NCBI RefSeq assembly: GCF_022539665.2
Contig: NC_081337.1
Location: 7,788,679 to 7,852,678, forward strand
DNA: 64,000 bases
Direction: 5' to 3'
Origin: Daphnia carinata
Lineage: Eukaryota > Arthropoda > Branchiopoda > Diplostraca > Daphniidae
Shown: one piece after another, positions 24,680-36,500 of the stretch
How the letters are laid out: every line of letters starts with the position of its first letter
How positions within the stretch are numbered: position 1 is the stretch's first letter
Made by a program: the position numbers and the translations under genes
The notes under the pieces: model-generated
The model's input: only the letters and a program-made list of their open reading frames with translations
Databases searched by the model: none
Told to the model about the DNA's origin: nothing

Positions 24680-24955
24680 GTTGAAATCTGTTTATTTGAG
24701 TCTTAAGAAATTCCATCTTCAATTAAATCTACAAACAAGCATGCTTCCAGATTCAAATTTTGCAGCAATTGATCAATTACTTGATGTTTCTGGTAGACGA
24801 TGGGCGAATTTGGTGCAAAAGATCGAAGTGATACCGTAAATCATCAATGCCAGAGAGCTAGAGTAGAGGTAGTAGTACTTACGCAAACACCTTAGACAAA
24901 ATATTGCAAAACCATTTTTACTTCGCCTCAATATGTTCGTTGCATTAGTTACCGT
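24680..24955 (-). pseudogene. Broken partial copy of the ABTB1 3' end
   Basis: The segment 24680-24850 matches 25795-25985 (the 3' flank and last codons of ABTB1). The match then jumps to the sequence equivalent of 26400-26500 (exon 8 and its flanking introns), so about 410 bp of the last exon is missing. Several substitutions and a one-base deletion shift the frame and create an early stop. The copy is in the same orientation as ABTB1. It cannot encode the protein and is best read as a degraded tandem duplicate. Confidence 0.85.
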
Positions 24956-25790
24956 ATTTTACGTTATTTTAGAATTTTTAATCTCACGACAAATTGGAAG
25001 CCAGTTTTCATTATTCTCGTTGATTTCAAATCTAAAACGCTTTTTTCCATTACTAAATTGAAGATTTTGGAAAAAAACTAAATTTGTGGTAAAGTAGGGC
25101 TTATTTTATCGGCTTATTTTGTCGGGCTTATTTTCAAGCCCACTATTTTGAGCAAAAAAGTATACCACTTCGAATTCTAAAATATATAGCATTTTGTGCT
25201 CAAATTTAAACGCTAAATTTAGCAAAATTATTGGGTTTTCTCGTAAAAACTACACTACGTACTAGCGCGCCAACATATATTACCGGTTTTGACCTTTATT
25301 TCAGAAATTTTTAATTTTATGAAAAATAGGAAGTCAATTTTGGTTATTCTCGATGATTTCGAATCTAAAGCACATTTTTCCATTGCTAAATTGAAGGTTG
25401 TAGAAAAAAAATTAAATTTGTGGAAAAGTCGGGCTTATTTTTTCGGGCTTATTTTGTCGGGCTAAATTTTCGGGCTTATTTTCAATCCCAGCAATTTGAG
25501 GGGAAAGTATACCACTTAGAATTATATAATAAATTGCACTTTATACTAAAATTAAACGACAATTTCACGAAAATTATTGGTTTAATCGTCAAAGCAGCTA
25601 ATTTTAAATATATATCAAATATCATGCTAGCACGTCAGCATTTGGTGCTGTTCTTTAGGTTTAATTTTAAAATTTCTAATCTCATGAAAAATAGGAAGTC
25701 TAGCTTTTTTATTCTCGTTGATTTCGAATCTAAAGTTCATTTGTTCATTGCCAAATTGATGATTTTAGAAGAATACAAAATTTTTGTGGA
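24956..25790 (+). repeat. Satellite-like tandem array, period about 350 bp
   Basis: About two and a half copies of an AT-rich unit begin near 24966, 25310 and 25668. Each has the order: AATTTTTAATCTCA-like start, ATTCTCGTTGATTTCGAATC, then TCGGGCTTATTTT modules, then AAGTATACCACTT. The TCGGGCTTATT module is the reverse complement of the AATAAGCCCGA module in the other repeat blocks, and a partial GC-rich ACTAGCGCGCCA motif occurs at 25260. The array sits exactly between the real ABTB1 3' end and its broken copy. Confidence 0.8.
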
Positions 25791-25872
25791 ATGTGAGTTA
25801 AAATCAATTTGTCTGTTTATTGAGTCTTAGGAAATTCCCTCTTCATTTAAATCTACATATAAAAGAAGTTGT

Positions 25873-28299
25873 TCATGCTTCTAAATTCAAATTTTGCAGC
25901 AATCGATCAATTATTTGATGTTTCTCGTAGGCGATGGGCGAGCTTTGGTGCAAAAGATCAACGTGATACCGTAAATCATCAATGACTGCGATCGTGTCCA
26001 TCTCCTGACGGCCTTTTACTTCAAATGCATCTTCAAGAATAAGTCGGTGAAAATTTTCTAAATCCACTATCTGTGATGGAATTCGGCAAATTAGCTGAGG
26101 CGGTAAAAGGAATCGAGAAGTGACACTCACTTCCTCAAGGTTCTTGGCGACGAATTCAATGCAGAAGACTTCAATACGAGGTAAATTGTAAATCCTAGAC
26201 ACTTTAATGAGGCTGACGACATTCTGGGAGTCGATTACACTGATCAAGAAATTCGCGCAAAGTTTCTTCAAACCAGGCATCAAGTACAACTCACCAATGT
26301 TCAGAAGTTCGTAAACATTATCCACGGTGAGCTATTAGAAACTCAGATGATTTTCCAACCTTCCATTTGAAAAAGTTAAAATGTATTAGTAAGATAATAC
26401 CTGAGCAGAGTTAGAGTAGACGTAATATACCACTTGTGCAAACACCTACGACAAAATACTGTAAAACCATTTTTACTTCGCTTCAATATGTTTTGGTCAG
26501 CCCTTACCTCTGGCGTTACGTTGCGTAGCATCACGCGTTCAACTTCTGAATCTTCTAGTGTTTCTTCATCTCTAGAATTTATGGATCCTTTGCATAACTC
26601 GGTACGCGAAGTTTCTTTAAAGTGATTCCGAAACAAAGCTCTGAAGTACTCGCTTCGTCCAACAAAGGCAGCCTATTGCAAAATTTAATTACTTGCGTAC
26701 ATGAGAAAATTCTTTGAACGCTTGTGCTAAGAAAAATTATTCGAATACCAACTTTATGACATAAGAATTTTTGATGACCAACGACGAAACAGACGTCAGT
26801 GAGATTGGGCAGTTCAAGAGGACTTTGGATGAAGAAATCGTTCGTGATTAAGCCGGATGGAATTGCTTGTTTCGCCAATTGACCCAAATCCCGCTGTATT
26901 TCTGCCTGAAATTCTTTCGGCTCCAGCGACAGGACTTTTACCTTTGTTCCCGGTTTGCTGTCAGCTAGAAGACATTTTGTTTTGCTTAGGTAATCCATTT
27001 TTTATTCCAAAAATGCAGTTTTTGGCTAAGAGACTCGTTTCTAAAGCTACATAAAACGAGTCTCACTTCTATGGCTTGATTTCTACGCCAACAGGCAAGT
27101 TCTATTTCAGCACTTGTATGGTAACTGACAGAAACTATGAACAGTCAGGCGAATGGATGATTTTTTGTTCCCCTTCAACAGAATGAAATAGCAGAATGAT
27201 GCTACGCTTCTTAGAGTTCGACTAGGTTAATCGGCTTATAAATAGGCAGTGCGCTTACGGACTCAGTGAAAATGCCTGCACGCTCTATTCTTTCAGTTTC
27301 ATGCCAATAGAACATGGCACAAATAACGGCTGTAAAACCTCCCGATCGGAAACTCTTAACAGGTATACCACAAGTACATATTTGTAATATAACGGTAATT
27401 TACCGAAAGATGTGACACGCTTTCTAGCTTCTTCCAAGCGATCTTTCAAAGTAGGAAGGCGGCACTGCATAGCTAAGCGCATGCATTCGTCTACTTCGTC
27501 TAGTAGTGTATTAAGGCGTCCACTATACAAGTACTGAATTATGGATTTAAATGCAGCTAGGTCAACCTATAAACAATGAATGGGATTAGCTAGGCCAAAG
27601 TAACATTCTTATACATACCAGTTTATTTTGAAGTTTCACTGTCCGTTTTAAGGTCCACCTTTTTTTAAATGCTTCACTAAAATAAGGAGACCTTGCAGCC
27701 AGAATGAAACGGTGTACAGCAATTTTTTCCCCTTGTAGATAGAATGAAAAATCACTATAGTCTCCCAAATCAAGCAACCTTCAAAACAAGTGTTCTAGTA
27801 CAAAAGAATTTGAATTAAGATTTTATAGCTGGATTACTTTCTCAGGAACTCTTCATATTCATCACGAACCACAACAGAAGACGAAATTACTTTATAATTC
27901 TTTAACTTATTGCGGATTTCATTTGTCAATGCACCATAGAGAATTCGTTCTCCATCAAATGTTTGAGCTTCACAGCGAGCTCCAGAATCCAACAGATACT
28001 CAGCTAGTTCTACATGACCACAAAGGCATGCATAGTACCTTTGCTTACAAGGTTCAATAAACTAACTTTACATTGCAGGACTAGATTCAGGATTGCGCTA
28101 ACTTACAAAGGTGTACTATCCCACCTGTCTCGAACGTTTAGATCGACCTCCTTATGTTCTACTAGATACCTGCAATAAGTGTTTGATATAACTAGCTGTG
28201 TAGTAGATGTCAATGTCATATTACAGAACAATCGAGATTATACTTGATCTTTTTTAAATTTCCAGTTCGACAACTAAGAAATAGCTCCCTTAAATCCAT
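25873..28299 (-). CDS. ABTB1: ABTB1: ankyrin repeats plus two BTB domains
   Basis: Nine exons on the minus strand: 28244-28299, 28107-28169, 27838-28038, 27619-27778, 27404-27566, 26753-26964, 26508-26672, 26401-26445 and 25873-26331. They join to 507 residues, slightly longer than human ABTB1. The N-terminus has ankyrin repeats (VDLNVRDRWDSTPLYYAC, then GHVELAEYLLDSGA). The first BTB domain begins near residue 110 (GDYSDFSFYLQGEKIAVHRF), and the second near residue 265 (LTDVCFVVGHQKFLCHK, then AAFVGRSEYFRALFRNHF). The BACK-like tail contains GELYLMPGLKKLCANFL. Human ABTB1 is a PTEN-linked protein and a probable CUL3 adaptor; that role is known only for relatives. The gene is divergent from the Rab gene. 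A broken copy of its 3' end lies downstream at 24.7-24.95 kb. Confidence 0.93.
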
Positions 28300-28826
28300 T
28301 TTTTGCAATGATTTTTAGTAAAGTTTTAATCAACGTTGAAAAGAATCGTTCGTCCGCTATTAACGTTCGTTTGATAAAAATTTAAGTCGTCTGCAGTTAC
28401 CGCTAAGAATCACCAGTTCCAGGTGCCATTTCCATTACCCGGTAACCAACGCAGCTCACACCGCTTCTTACCCCGTTTATCTTGTTATTGTTACTTCCAC
28501 TTTATGCTGATTTTTACCAATTCGTTTTATTAGAACTACAGTTTTAATGTTAGTAAACGCGCTTGGTAAGCTTTCTTGTATAAATGTGGTCCAATTTAAG
28601 CCGCCATTTACATAAGGCAGTAGGTCGACCCGGCTTACTCCCCAAAGACCAACCCAACGCACCCAGCTTGAAAAGTAGTTTACCGGACTGCCCAAAATTT
28701 ACTACTTTTGGCTGTGAACTATGGGCTACCTCGGTTTTGGCAAACAGACGTCAAGCCATAGGTTTTTACTTTGATGAACGTTCGTTCGCAAAACTTTGGA
28801 TAGCTTCGTTTACATTTAATTACTAG
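28300..28826. other. Region between ABTB1 start and Rab32-like exons
   Basis: This holds the ABTB1 5' leader and, presumably, the unresolved first exon and promoter of the Rab32-like gene. A plus frame at 28584-28823 is open and in the same frame as the Rab exon but is separated from it by one TAG. I found no splice pair that removes the stop and keeps frame. The true first exon may lie here. Confidence 0.4.
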
Positions 28827-29843
28827 TCTAACGATTATAACAATAAAACGAAAACAGAATACAACAGAGCAACCGAGAAACTCTTCAAAGTGATTATAAT
28901 TGGAGATCCAGGGGCGGGGAAAACTTCGTTCATACGCCGTTACGTTCAAAATGCTTTCCGAGGGGACTATAAAGCTACAATAGGTGTGGACTTTGCCTTG
29001 AAAATCGTAAGATGGTCAGAGAATCAAACCATCAAGTTGCAGCTGTGGGACATAGCAGGTAATTAATATTTTTTCTCTTCATATTGTGTTGTCTGTTACG
29101 CACTTTTCTCTGTTTCGCAGGGCAAGAAAGATTTACATGGATGACACGCGTATATTACAAAGGTTAAAAGCAAGTTATACATTTATTACGCATATCGTTT
29201 CACTGAGATTTGCTAAATAGAAGCTCAAGGTTGCATTATTATGTTCGATTTGACCAGTCGCAACTCGTTCAAAAATGCGGTTAAATGGAAGAAAGATGTT
29301 GATTCGAAATGCTTTTTAGAGGATGGTGCCCCAGTGCCATGCATGTTACTCGCCAACAAAGTAAGTTCTATGTCTATGAAAGGGAAGATGAGTTAAAACA
29401 TATAATAAATAAATAAATAAAATCTGACTAATTCCCTTGTTGTATAGTGTGATTTACAGCAAAGGGAGGTGGACCAATGGTAAGAATGCATATACCAATT
29501 TCTGTAACAATTAAATAACTTAGAAAATTTTACTTAGGGAGATCGAAACTCTTTGTCGGGAACAAGGCTTTATTGGATGGACAGAGACATCTGCGAAAGA
29601 CGACCTGATGGTTGGTGACTGCATGCGGTAAGTAAAAAGATACGTGCCTTTAAACTAACCCTGAACGCTTATTTCATTTATTTTTTTTTATCTCTAAAAA
29701 GATTCTTGATCGAAATCATGATGAAATATAATCGTTTCCAAACAACTGACATCTTTGGTCCATCTTTGAAGCTTGGTAAACGAACAATCGAAGAAACCAA
29801 TGGGACTGTAAACCAAAAAGCAAGTTCTTCTTGCAGATGCTAA
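28827..29843 (+). CDS. Rab32: Rab32/38-family small GTPase (5' exon unresolved)
   Basis: Recognised exons are 28827-29058, 29121-29162, 29221-29360, 29448-29479, 29538-29627 and 29702-29843. G motifs are complete: P-loop GDPGAGKTS, switch I region ATIGVDFALK, WDIAGQERF, NKCD and ETSAK. The Ile in DIAGQ, where most Rabs have DTAGQ, and RVYYKEA are hallmarks of the Rab32/38/29 group. The end, SSCRC, is a CXC prenylation motif. These Rabs act on lysosome-related organelles, mitochondria and retromer-linked endosomes. The upstream border at 28827 is an acceptor (ttactag) with no in-frame ATG after it, so at least one 5' exon is missing from this model. AATAAA lies at 29955-29960. Confidence 0.88.
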
Positions 29844-30110
29844 CCTTCGACAACAATTTATTACCAGATTTCACCGTTTTTGTTGGCTTTATTTTTTCGT
29901 ACATTGAAACCTATTGATATAATTCTAGCAATACGCGAACAGCATTTCCGTGAAAATAAAATGTTTCTTAATTTTTGTTTGGTTCGTGTCTAGTACGGGA
30001 AGGTTAAATTGCTGGCTAAAGGAAATAACAATAACAATATCACAAAATCATCCAAGTGTATCAAAGTGAAAACGTTATACACATCTTGGCGCGAACTAAA
30101 TTCAAAAGGC

Positions 30111-32354
30111 TTACACAACGTTGCGTAGTGTGAAGACGGGGTTATATTTGCGATACGGACGACAGGCAGGCTGGGAAGTTGAAGGACCGTGTGTACCATA
30201 GGGAACGCGCATTTTTGTGGCACTTGCCTGATCATGGTTAAGTGATGATGGCGCATCGAGCAATAAGCTTTCCGGGATTTGGATTCCTCCCATCACTAAA
30301 CAATTTACTTGGGTAAGCCGCTCCGCTGATTCCGGACTGACCAAATAAATGTAGCCTTTTGCCATATCAATCCCTCGTATGATCCCATAGCCGACGCAAG
30401 GCATTAAGGGCAGTTCTCGCAGAATTTTCGGATAATGGCCGACGGTAGCCTGATAAAATGGAACTGAAGCGGCCGTTTTGTTATCCAAAATGCAAAGAGC
30501 TACAAGGGAAGCATTAAGAGCTGCCATGGTCAAAGTTGGTGGAACTGACTCATGACAAATACAAACGGCCAAGTCTTGCCACGATACACAATAGGGCACA
30601 GTTTCCATCAACGACCATTTCGAGCTACTGGACATTTTACTAAAATAAGACATCAGTCCGATTTGGCGGAGCTCCGACGGACGAAATCCCCATTCTTCTA
30701 AGCTTTTCTCCGACAATTCAGCTGATGAATAGATAGCTTGCATTTCGTAATTGGGCAACTTTTCAGCCGATTCTGAATTGTCAGTTAGCCAACCACGGGG
30801 ATGTTGGGTAACATAATCATACTCGAGCATGGCTGGGAAATTGCGACGAGGTGAGCGGCTGCTGATTTGAAGAAGTTGGCGGGGTTGGGCAAGACGAATC
30901 AAATCTAAAGTGACGTCCAAGCCAATGCCGCTGGTAAATCCCATTGTGTTAATAACTGTTGGGACATTTGACAAAGAGAATTCAATCTTGCAGTCATAGA
31001 GAAGTTGTCGGCAGGATCTAACATAACGTTCTGGGCAGCCTATGATATCTGCGTTTCCTACAAAATACGAGTGCAGTGGCTGTTGCAAGTGCGTAAAGTT
31101 TGGGCCAAGTAAAGGCTCTGAAACGAGAGAGGCTGATACGCATCCAGCAGGAAATAACTCAGGTTGGCCAGGGTCAAAGTCCACAACCAGGACTCTGCCA
31201 CATTCTTGGATGAGCTGGTTGACCAGAAAGCGAAGCAGAGTTGATTTTCCCACACCTTTGCCACCAGCCAGCATGACGCGTATAGGCTCATTCCTATGAA
31301 ATTTCTCAGTTAATTCTTGAGCGTATTCTGCCCATATATCCGGCTGTAAATAAAATCGGGCGTTGAAAATGCTTCCACGTAAAATTATGCTGGTATCAAG
31401 TTGGTTGCAAAGTTGGCTGAACAGATTGCGATTTTCATTTCCCCAATAGATGGACTCTTGAGGAACACATTCCTCTTTCTTTAGAATGTTTATAGGAAAC
31501 TTGCGACTGATGTAGTCAACCATTCCGCAATTTAGGGAACGCAAAATAAGGAGAACATTTTCAGTACTTTTTTCCTTTAGAAAATGTTCTTCACATGCCA
31601 ACCCGGCAGATTTTAAGAAGGCACAAACACGGTTTGCATTAAACGTCGTCTTGCTTTGGCCGACCGCTCGAATGCATTGTAGACTATATCCTCGAGGTGA
31701 AAAGGCATGAAAAGCTTTACTTGCATTTTGTTCAATTTTGAAACCCTGCATTTCAGCAATCCCACTTAGACATGTCAAACTTAGGCGCCCTTTGAAGTAG
31801 AAACATGTTTGAAAAGGGATGAATGCAAGAGCTTCCTGCGGATTGATCAGAATGAAGTCAAATGTATCCAGAGTTTGATAGATTGCTTGAAGTGAGTTTG
31901 CATCTTCATCTACAGGTAATATATTTTCCTGCTCTTTTTCTTCCTGTATCAGATTAAAGTCCCCTTCCATTAGAGAAGTTTGTGAGATATTAATTTCATT
32001 ACAGTCACTGTTTTCATTTGAATCTGAATTTAAGACATCATTATCAGTCATTGATGAGGGTTGGTTTAAACCAGGACTGCTTTTAGAATTTGATTCACTT
32101 TCAAATTTTTTACTCAGCGTGACAAATGTTGTTCTTTTTTTTGAAGTTCTTTTTTTTAGTTTTGGTCTCTTCACAGATGGTCTCAGCAGGCCTTTTTTTG
32201 ATGAATCATACACACTCTTTGCTGACAGCAAATTACCAGGGGATGACAATTTTTTAATCGAGATATCTGACGAAATTGACAAATCGTTTGGGTTGTTTTT
32301 AGGTGCAACCGAGCGCAAATCCTTCCTAATTTTTTTTGCCGAGGATTTCTTCAT
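30111..32354 (-). CDS. NOL9: NOL9/Grc3 polynucleotide 5'-hydroxyl kinase
   Basis: A single uninterrupted reading frame from ATG at 32352-32354 gives 747 residues. The first roughly 90 residues are rich in Lys, Arg and Ser, as expected for a nucleolar protein. The central kinase domain has a Walker A motif (GGKGVGKST, about residue 363) and a Walker B-like VVDFDPGQPE, followed by NADIIGCPERYV and INTMGFTSGIG. The NOL9/Grc3 family phosphorylates RNA 5'-hydroxyl ends during ITS2 processing of pre-rRNA. An intron acceptor (gttatag) lies upstream near 32384, so a 5' noncoding exon is likely. It faces the Rab gene tail to tail; its probable AATAAA (29888-29893 on the minus strand) lies inside the Rab 3' UTR. 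Confidence 0.92.
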   Translation of the reverse strand: MKKSSAKKIRKDLRSVAPKNNPNDLSISSDISIKKLSSPGNLLSAKSVYDSSKKGLLRPSVKRPKLKKRTSKKRTTFVTLSKKFESESNSKSSPGLNQPSSMTDNDVLNSDSNENSDCNEINISQTSLMEGDFNLIQEEKEQENILPVDEDANSLQAIYQTLDTFDFILINPQEALAFIPFQTCFYFKGRLSLTCLSGIAEMQGFKIEQNASKAFHAFSPRGYSLQCIRAVGQSKTTFNANRVCAFLKSAGLACEEHFLKEKSTENVLLILRSLNCGMVDYISRKFPINILKKEECVPQESIYWGNENRNLFSQLCNQLDTSIILRGSIFNARFYLQPDIWAEYAQELTEKFHRNEPIRVMLAGGKGVGKSTLLRFLVNQLIQECGRVLVVDFDPGQPELFPAGCVSASLVSEPLLGPNFTHLQQPLHSYFVGNADIIGCPERYVRSCRQLLYDCKIEFSLSNVPTVINTMGFTSGIGLDVTLDLIRLAQPRQLLQISSRSPRRNFPAMLEYDYVTQHPRGWLTDNSESAEKLPNYEMQAIYSSAELSEKSLEEWGFRPSELRQIGLMSYFSKMSSSSKWSLMETVPYCVSWQDLAVCICHESVPPTLTMAALNASLVALCILDNKTAASVPFYQATVGHYPKILRELPLMPCVGYGIIRGIDMAKGYIYLVSPESAERLTQVNCLVMGGIQIPESLLLDAPSSLNHDQASATKMRVPYGTHGPSTSQPACRPYRKYNPVFTLRNVV

Positions 32355-32835
32355 ACTTAGCTTCTTTTTCAAAATCTTTAATCTATAACAGATGAAATTG
32401 TAGTTACGATGCTTAACAGAAGTACCTTAGCTGAAGATGAATTTTATTTCGAATCAAAACTGCAACAATTTAAAGCAGACGGATTTTCCGACTGACACAC
32501 GTGCAGGTTGATCGACGTTGCCTAGTTTGGCTTTTCTCTAGGGCTCGACCCCTTGGTCAATCGGGTAGCTTTTAGCTGATCGGTTGGGGATCGACCTGAA
32601 AGTGAGAGTGATTATTTAAGTTACATGATCAAATTTTTATTGTTGGCTACATCATGTAGGCAACAATAAGATGTAACTGATGTCCTTGGTAAAAAAACCA
32701 ATTTAACTTTTGCTGACTATCAAAAATCAATTGGTTCTGGATGAACTATCAGAATTCAAGGACAATATGGTAGGTCAACCAAGCTTTTGAAATTTGCCGC
32801 TATTTTATCCATAATAACAAGAAAAAATGCAACAG

Positions 32836-33065
32836 GACACCCTGGGGTATCCAGGAAACCTCTGTCACAGCTTATCCAACTTGAAAGTATTCTGCTGGAG
32901 CGCCCCAAGTTGACTGTTTTTGGCGGTAAACCATTAGGGCAACCCGAAATTTGCAAACCGGGACTAAGCCCTATGGAAACGTATCCCAATTTCCTTGTGT
33001 TAGGCTACTTAGGCATAGGCATAGTCATTTTTATTTGGAAAATAAGAGCAATGACTTTTGTATGA
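32836..33065 (+). CDS. Possible small single-pass membrane protein
   Basis: An open frame ends at TGA 33063-33065. It contains a hydrophobic helix near its C-terminus (FLVLGYLGIGIVIFIWKI), preceded by KLTVFGGKPLGQPEICKPG. The frame has no ATG upstream. One possible model uses ATG 32768 (MVG) with an intron of about 61 bp (near 32775-32835) that restores the frame, but its donor (gtcaac) is weak. I do not recognise the family. Its position, divergent from NOL9 and before UBA1, would suit a small mitochondrial or ER membrane protein. This is a tentative call. Confidence 0.35.
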
Positions 33066-33550
33066 ACTTATTCGCTGAACTAAAGAATCTTTGACGTTAT
33101 TGTTTTATCTGAGTTGATCGAAAAAAAATAAAGTCGTTTTCTGTTCGTTTGCACCGTCCTACAGCTGCAACGCAGCCTACGCCTGTTATCCTGGTATTCG
33201 AGTTGCCGATGGTGGCAGCACATAATTGCAAGAGTTGGCGGACCTTAATTTACTATTCTCTTCTTTCCGTAGAAAGTACTGGTAATTAGTGACTGACTGG
33301 TTTTTCTGTTTCGTCAGTCACCAGCTTGGTTCCCCTTTCTCTCTCTTTCTGGTGTGCAAATTCGCCGGCATTTTGTCGTAATTGTCTTCGTTCAAGCAGT
33401 ACCTTCGTTGGAACAAACAAGTGAGTAGTCCAATCGCTAGGGTTTTGAAAGTTTTTTTTTACATTTTGAGTAATATCAAAGAAAGAAAACTCGTTTACTA
33501 GCACCCATTGTGACGGTCGTGTTGTCCAAGGTATTGAGTTTAATTTTTAG
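33066..33550 (+). promoter_or_regulatory. UBA1 promoter, 5' leader exon and intron
   Basis: A probable noncoding exon ends at 33420 (AACAA|gtgagt), and its intron runs to 33550 (tttttag), directly before the UBA1 ATG. After splicing, the start context is ACAAATGTC. No TATA box was identified. Confidence 0.55.
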
Positions 33551-36500
33551 ATGTCCACTGCTGAGGTGGATCCGTCACCCTCGTCTCCCAGTCCTGCTGC
33601 AAAGAGAAGGAAGTTGGAAGATAAGAACGGGAATAGCAGTAACGGCAGCAATCATCACTTGAAAGAAAATCAGCAGCAACCGAAAATGGCAGGAAATGGC
33701 AACATCCAAACCATCGATGAGAGCCTCTACTCAAGACAGCTGTATGTACTTGGACATGAGGCCATGCAGAGGATGGCGACATCTGATGTTCTGATCTCTG
33801 GTCTTGGTGGTCTTGGAGTAGAAATTGCCAAGAATATTATCCTGGGTGGTGTGAAGTCAGTCACTCTACATGACTCTTCTGTCTGCAAAGCATCTGATCT
33901 TTCTTCCCAGTTTTATGTATCTGAAGCTGATATGGAGAAGAACAGAGCAGAGGTTTCTCACAAAAGTTTGGCTGAACTTAACCAGTATGTTCCAGTGGAG
34001 ACATATACTGGAGAACTAAATAAGGAATTCTTGAAGAAGTTTCGTGTTGTTGTTCTAACAAACTCAAACCTTGAAGAGCAGCTACGTGTCTCGGAAATTG
34101 TTCGCAGCTTTGGCAATGCTCTTATCGTCGCCAAAACGCAAGGCTTGTTTGCTCAAGTCTTCTGCGATTTCGGAGAAGATTTCACCATCATCGACACAAC
34201 CGGAGAAAATCCAGTTTCAGCTATGATTGCTGGTGTAACTAGAGAAGAAACGAGCGTTGTCACATGCTTGGATGAGACAAGGCACGGTTTAGAAGATGGG
34301 GATTACGTCACTTTTTCCGAGGTACAAGGCATGGTTGAACTAAATGCCTGCGAACCGAGGAAAATCAAAGTTCTTGGGCCATACACGTTTAGCATTGGAG
34401 ACACAAGCGCCTTCAATGACTATGTAAGAGGAGGGGTCGTTTCCCAAGTGAAAATGCCCAAACAGATTCACTTCAAACCCTTGCCTGATGCACTCCAAGA
34501 ACCCGAGTTCTTGATGACGGATTTCGGTAAATTTGATCGTCCTCCGCAACTCCATCTCGCATTTAGGACATTGGATGCGTATGTCAAGAAAGAAGGACGC
34601 CTCCCAGCTCCTTGGAGCTGCAAGGACAGTCAACAATTCGTCGATTTAGCTAAGGAACTCAATAGCAACCTAAGTGGTTCCTGTAAGGTAGAAGAAGTGG
34701 ACGAGAAGCTTCTCGCCACCTTCTCGCATGTCTGTCAGGGAGATTTAAATCCGATAAACGCAACTATTGGTGGAGTTGTGGCTCAGGAAGTGATGAAGGC
34801 TTGCAGCGAAAAGTTTTCGCCTATCGTTCAATGGCTTTACTTTGACGCAACCGAATGCCTGCCAGAAAACCAAGATTCTCTGACTGAAGAAAACTGTAAA
34901 CCTACCGGATCTAGATATGATGGCCAGGTATTGCTGTACCATGTTTCGGTTCCTCTGCAATTTATTTTAATTTGCTGATGTAGGTGGCAGTCTTTGGCAA
35001 TGAGTTCCAGAAAAAGCTAGGATCGCTACGCTACTTCGTGGTTGGTGCTGGAGCCATTGGTTGTGAGGTAAGACCACCAGTTTGCAATTCGACGTTCCTT
35101 TGTACTTATACGACCGTTAAACATAATATAGAAAGTAATAGCTTGCTTCAACGTTCATTGTTGGTTGTAGCCAAGTAAAATAGCATAGTAAAACAACTCC
35201 TTAAAACACTTCTCAATGTGGTTTTAACAAAAACAAGTAGTTGATGAATATATAAAATCCTACAAAAAAAAACATCGTAATCAAATGTAGTTATTGGTTG
35301 TTTAATGCCTCTTTAACAAAAAGTATTATCTCTACAGCTTCTCAAGAACTTCGCCATGATCGGAGTAGGTGCTAGCGAAGGGGGCCAAATCTACGTAACC
35401 GATATGGACTTGATCGAAAAATCCAATCTGAACAGGCAGTTTCTTTTCCGTTCACATGACGTGCAGAAACCCAAATCTAGTTCAGCTGCCGCTGCCGTAA
35501 AAGTGATGAACCCATACGCCAACGTTACGGCTTTTGAGAATCGTGTAGGTCCCGAGACGGAGCAATTCTTCGACGATGATTTTTTCTCAAAATTGGACGG
35601 TGTTGCCAATGCACTTGACAATGTCGATGCACGCATCTACATGGATCGACGCTGTGTCTACTACCGTAAGCCTCTACTGGAGTCTGGCACGTTGGGTACT
35701 AAAGGAAATGTTCAAGTAGTCATTCCTCATCTTACAGAGTCATACAGCTCATCTCAGGTAGGATCGTAGCTGATAATATAGTTTAAGTCTGCTTACCTTT
35801 TAAACTTTCTACCTGTTACCGTTTCATGGAATCATAGGACCCTCCAGAGAAGTCTATTCCTATCTGTACGCTGAAGAACTTCCCGAATGCAATTGAACAC
35901 ACGCTTCAATGGGCTCGGGATATGTTTGAAGGCTTGTTCCGTCAGTCAGCTGAAAGCGCCGCTCAATATTTAGTCGATCCTAAATTCATGGAGAGAGCGC
36001 TTAAATTAGCTGGATCTCAGCCACTCGAAACACTCGAGTCGGTCAAACGTGGTTTGGTTGACGAGCGACCGATGAATTTCGAGCAGTGCGTTCATTGGGC
36101 ACGTCATCATTGGCAAGAGCAATATCATAACCAAATTAAGCAGTTGCTGTTTAACTTTCCACCCGAACAGCTGACTTCTTCAGGTTAAAGGTCTAACTTA
36201 AAGCCACAATAAACTCACAGTTGACTGTTTTATTTTTATGTGAACAGGCCAACCTTTTTGGTCGGGCCCAAAGCGCTGTCCTCATCCACTGGAGTTTGAT
36301 ATCAATAATTCCGTCCATATGGATTATGTGGTTGCGGCTGCCAACTTGAAAGCAAAAATTTACAACATACCCCAAACACGTGACCGAGAGGTAAAGTGTT
36401 TTTTTTTGTTTTTTTTTTTTAATATAACAGTACATCAACTCAGCGGCTAACGAATTCTCTAATTATGCGATCATGCCATGCAGGCTATTACAAAAATGGT

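Noticed and set aside
28584-28826. Open frame in the same frame as the Rab exon, considered as its first exon
   Set aside because: A TAG separates it from the Rab exon. The only good-looking intron (28762-28826, 65 bp) shifts the frame, so the join is not supported.
31042-31299. Opposite-strand frames within NOL9
   Set aside because: They are antisense to the clear kinase domain and follow from its codon use; no independent evidence.
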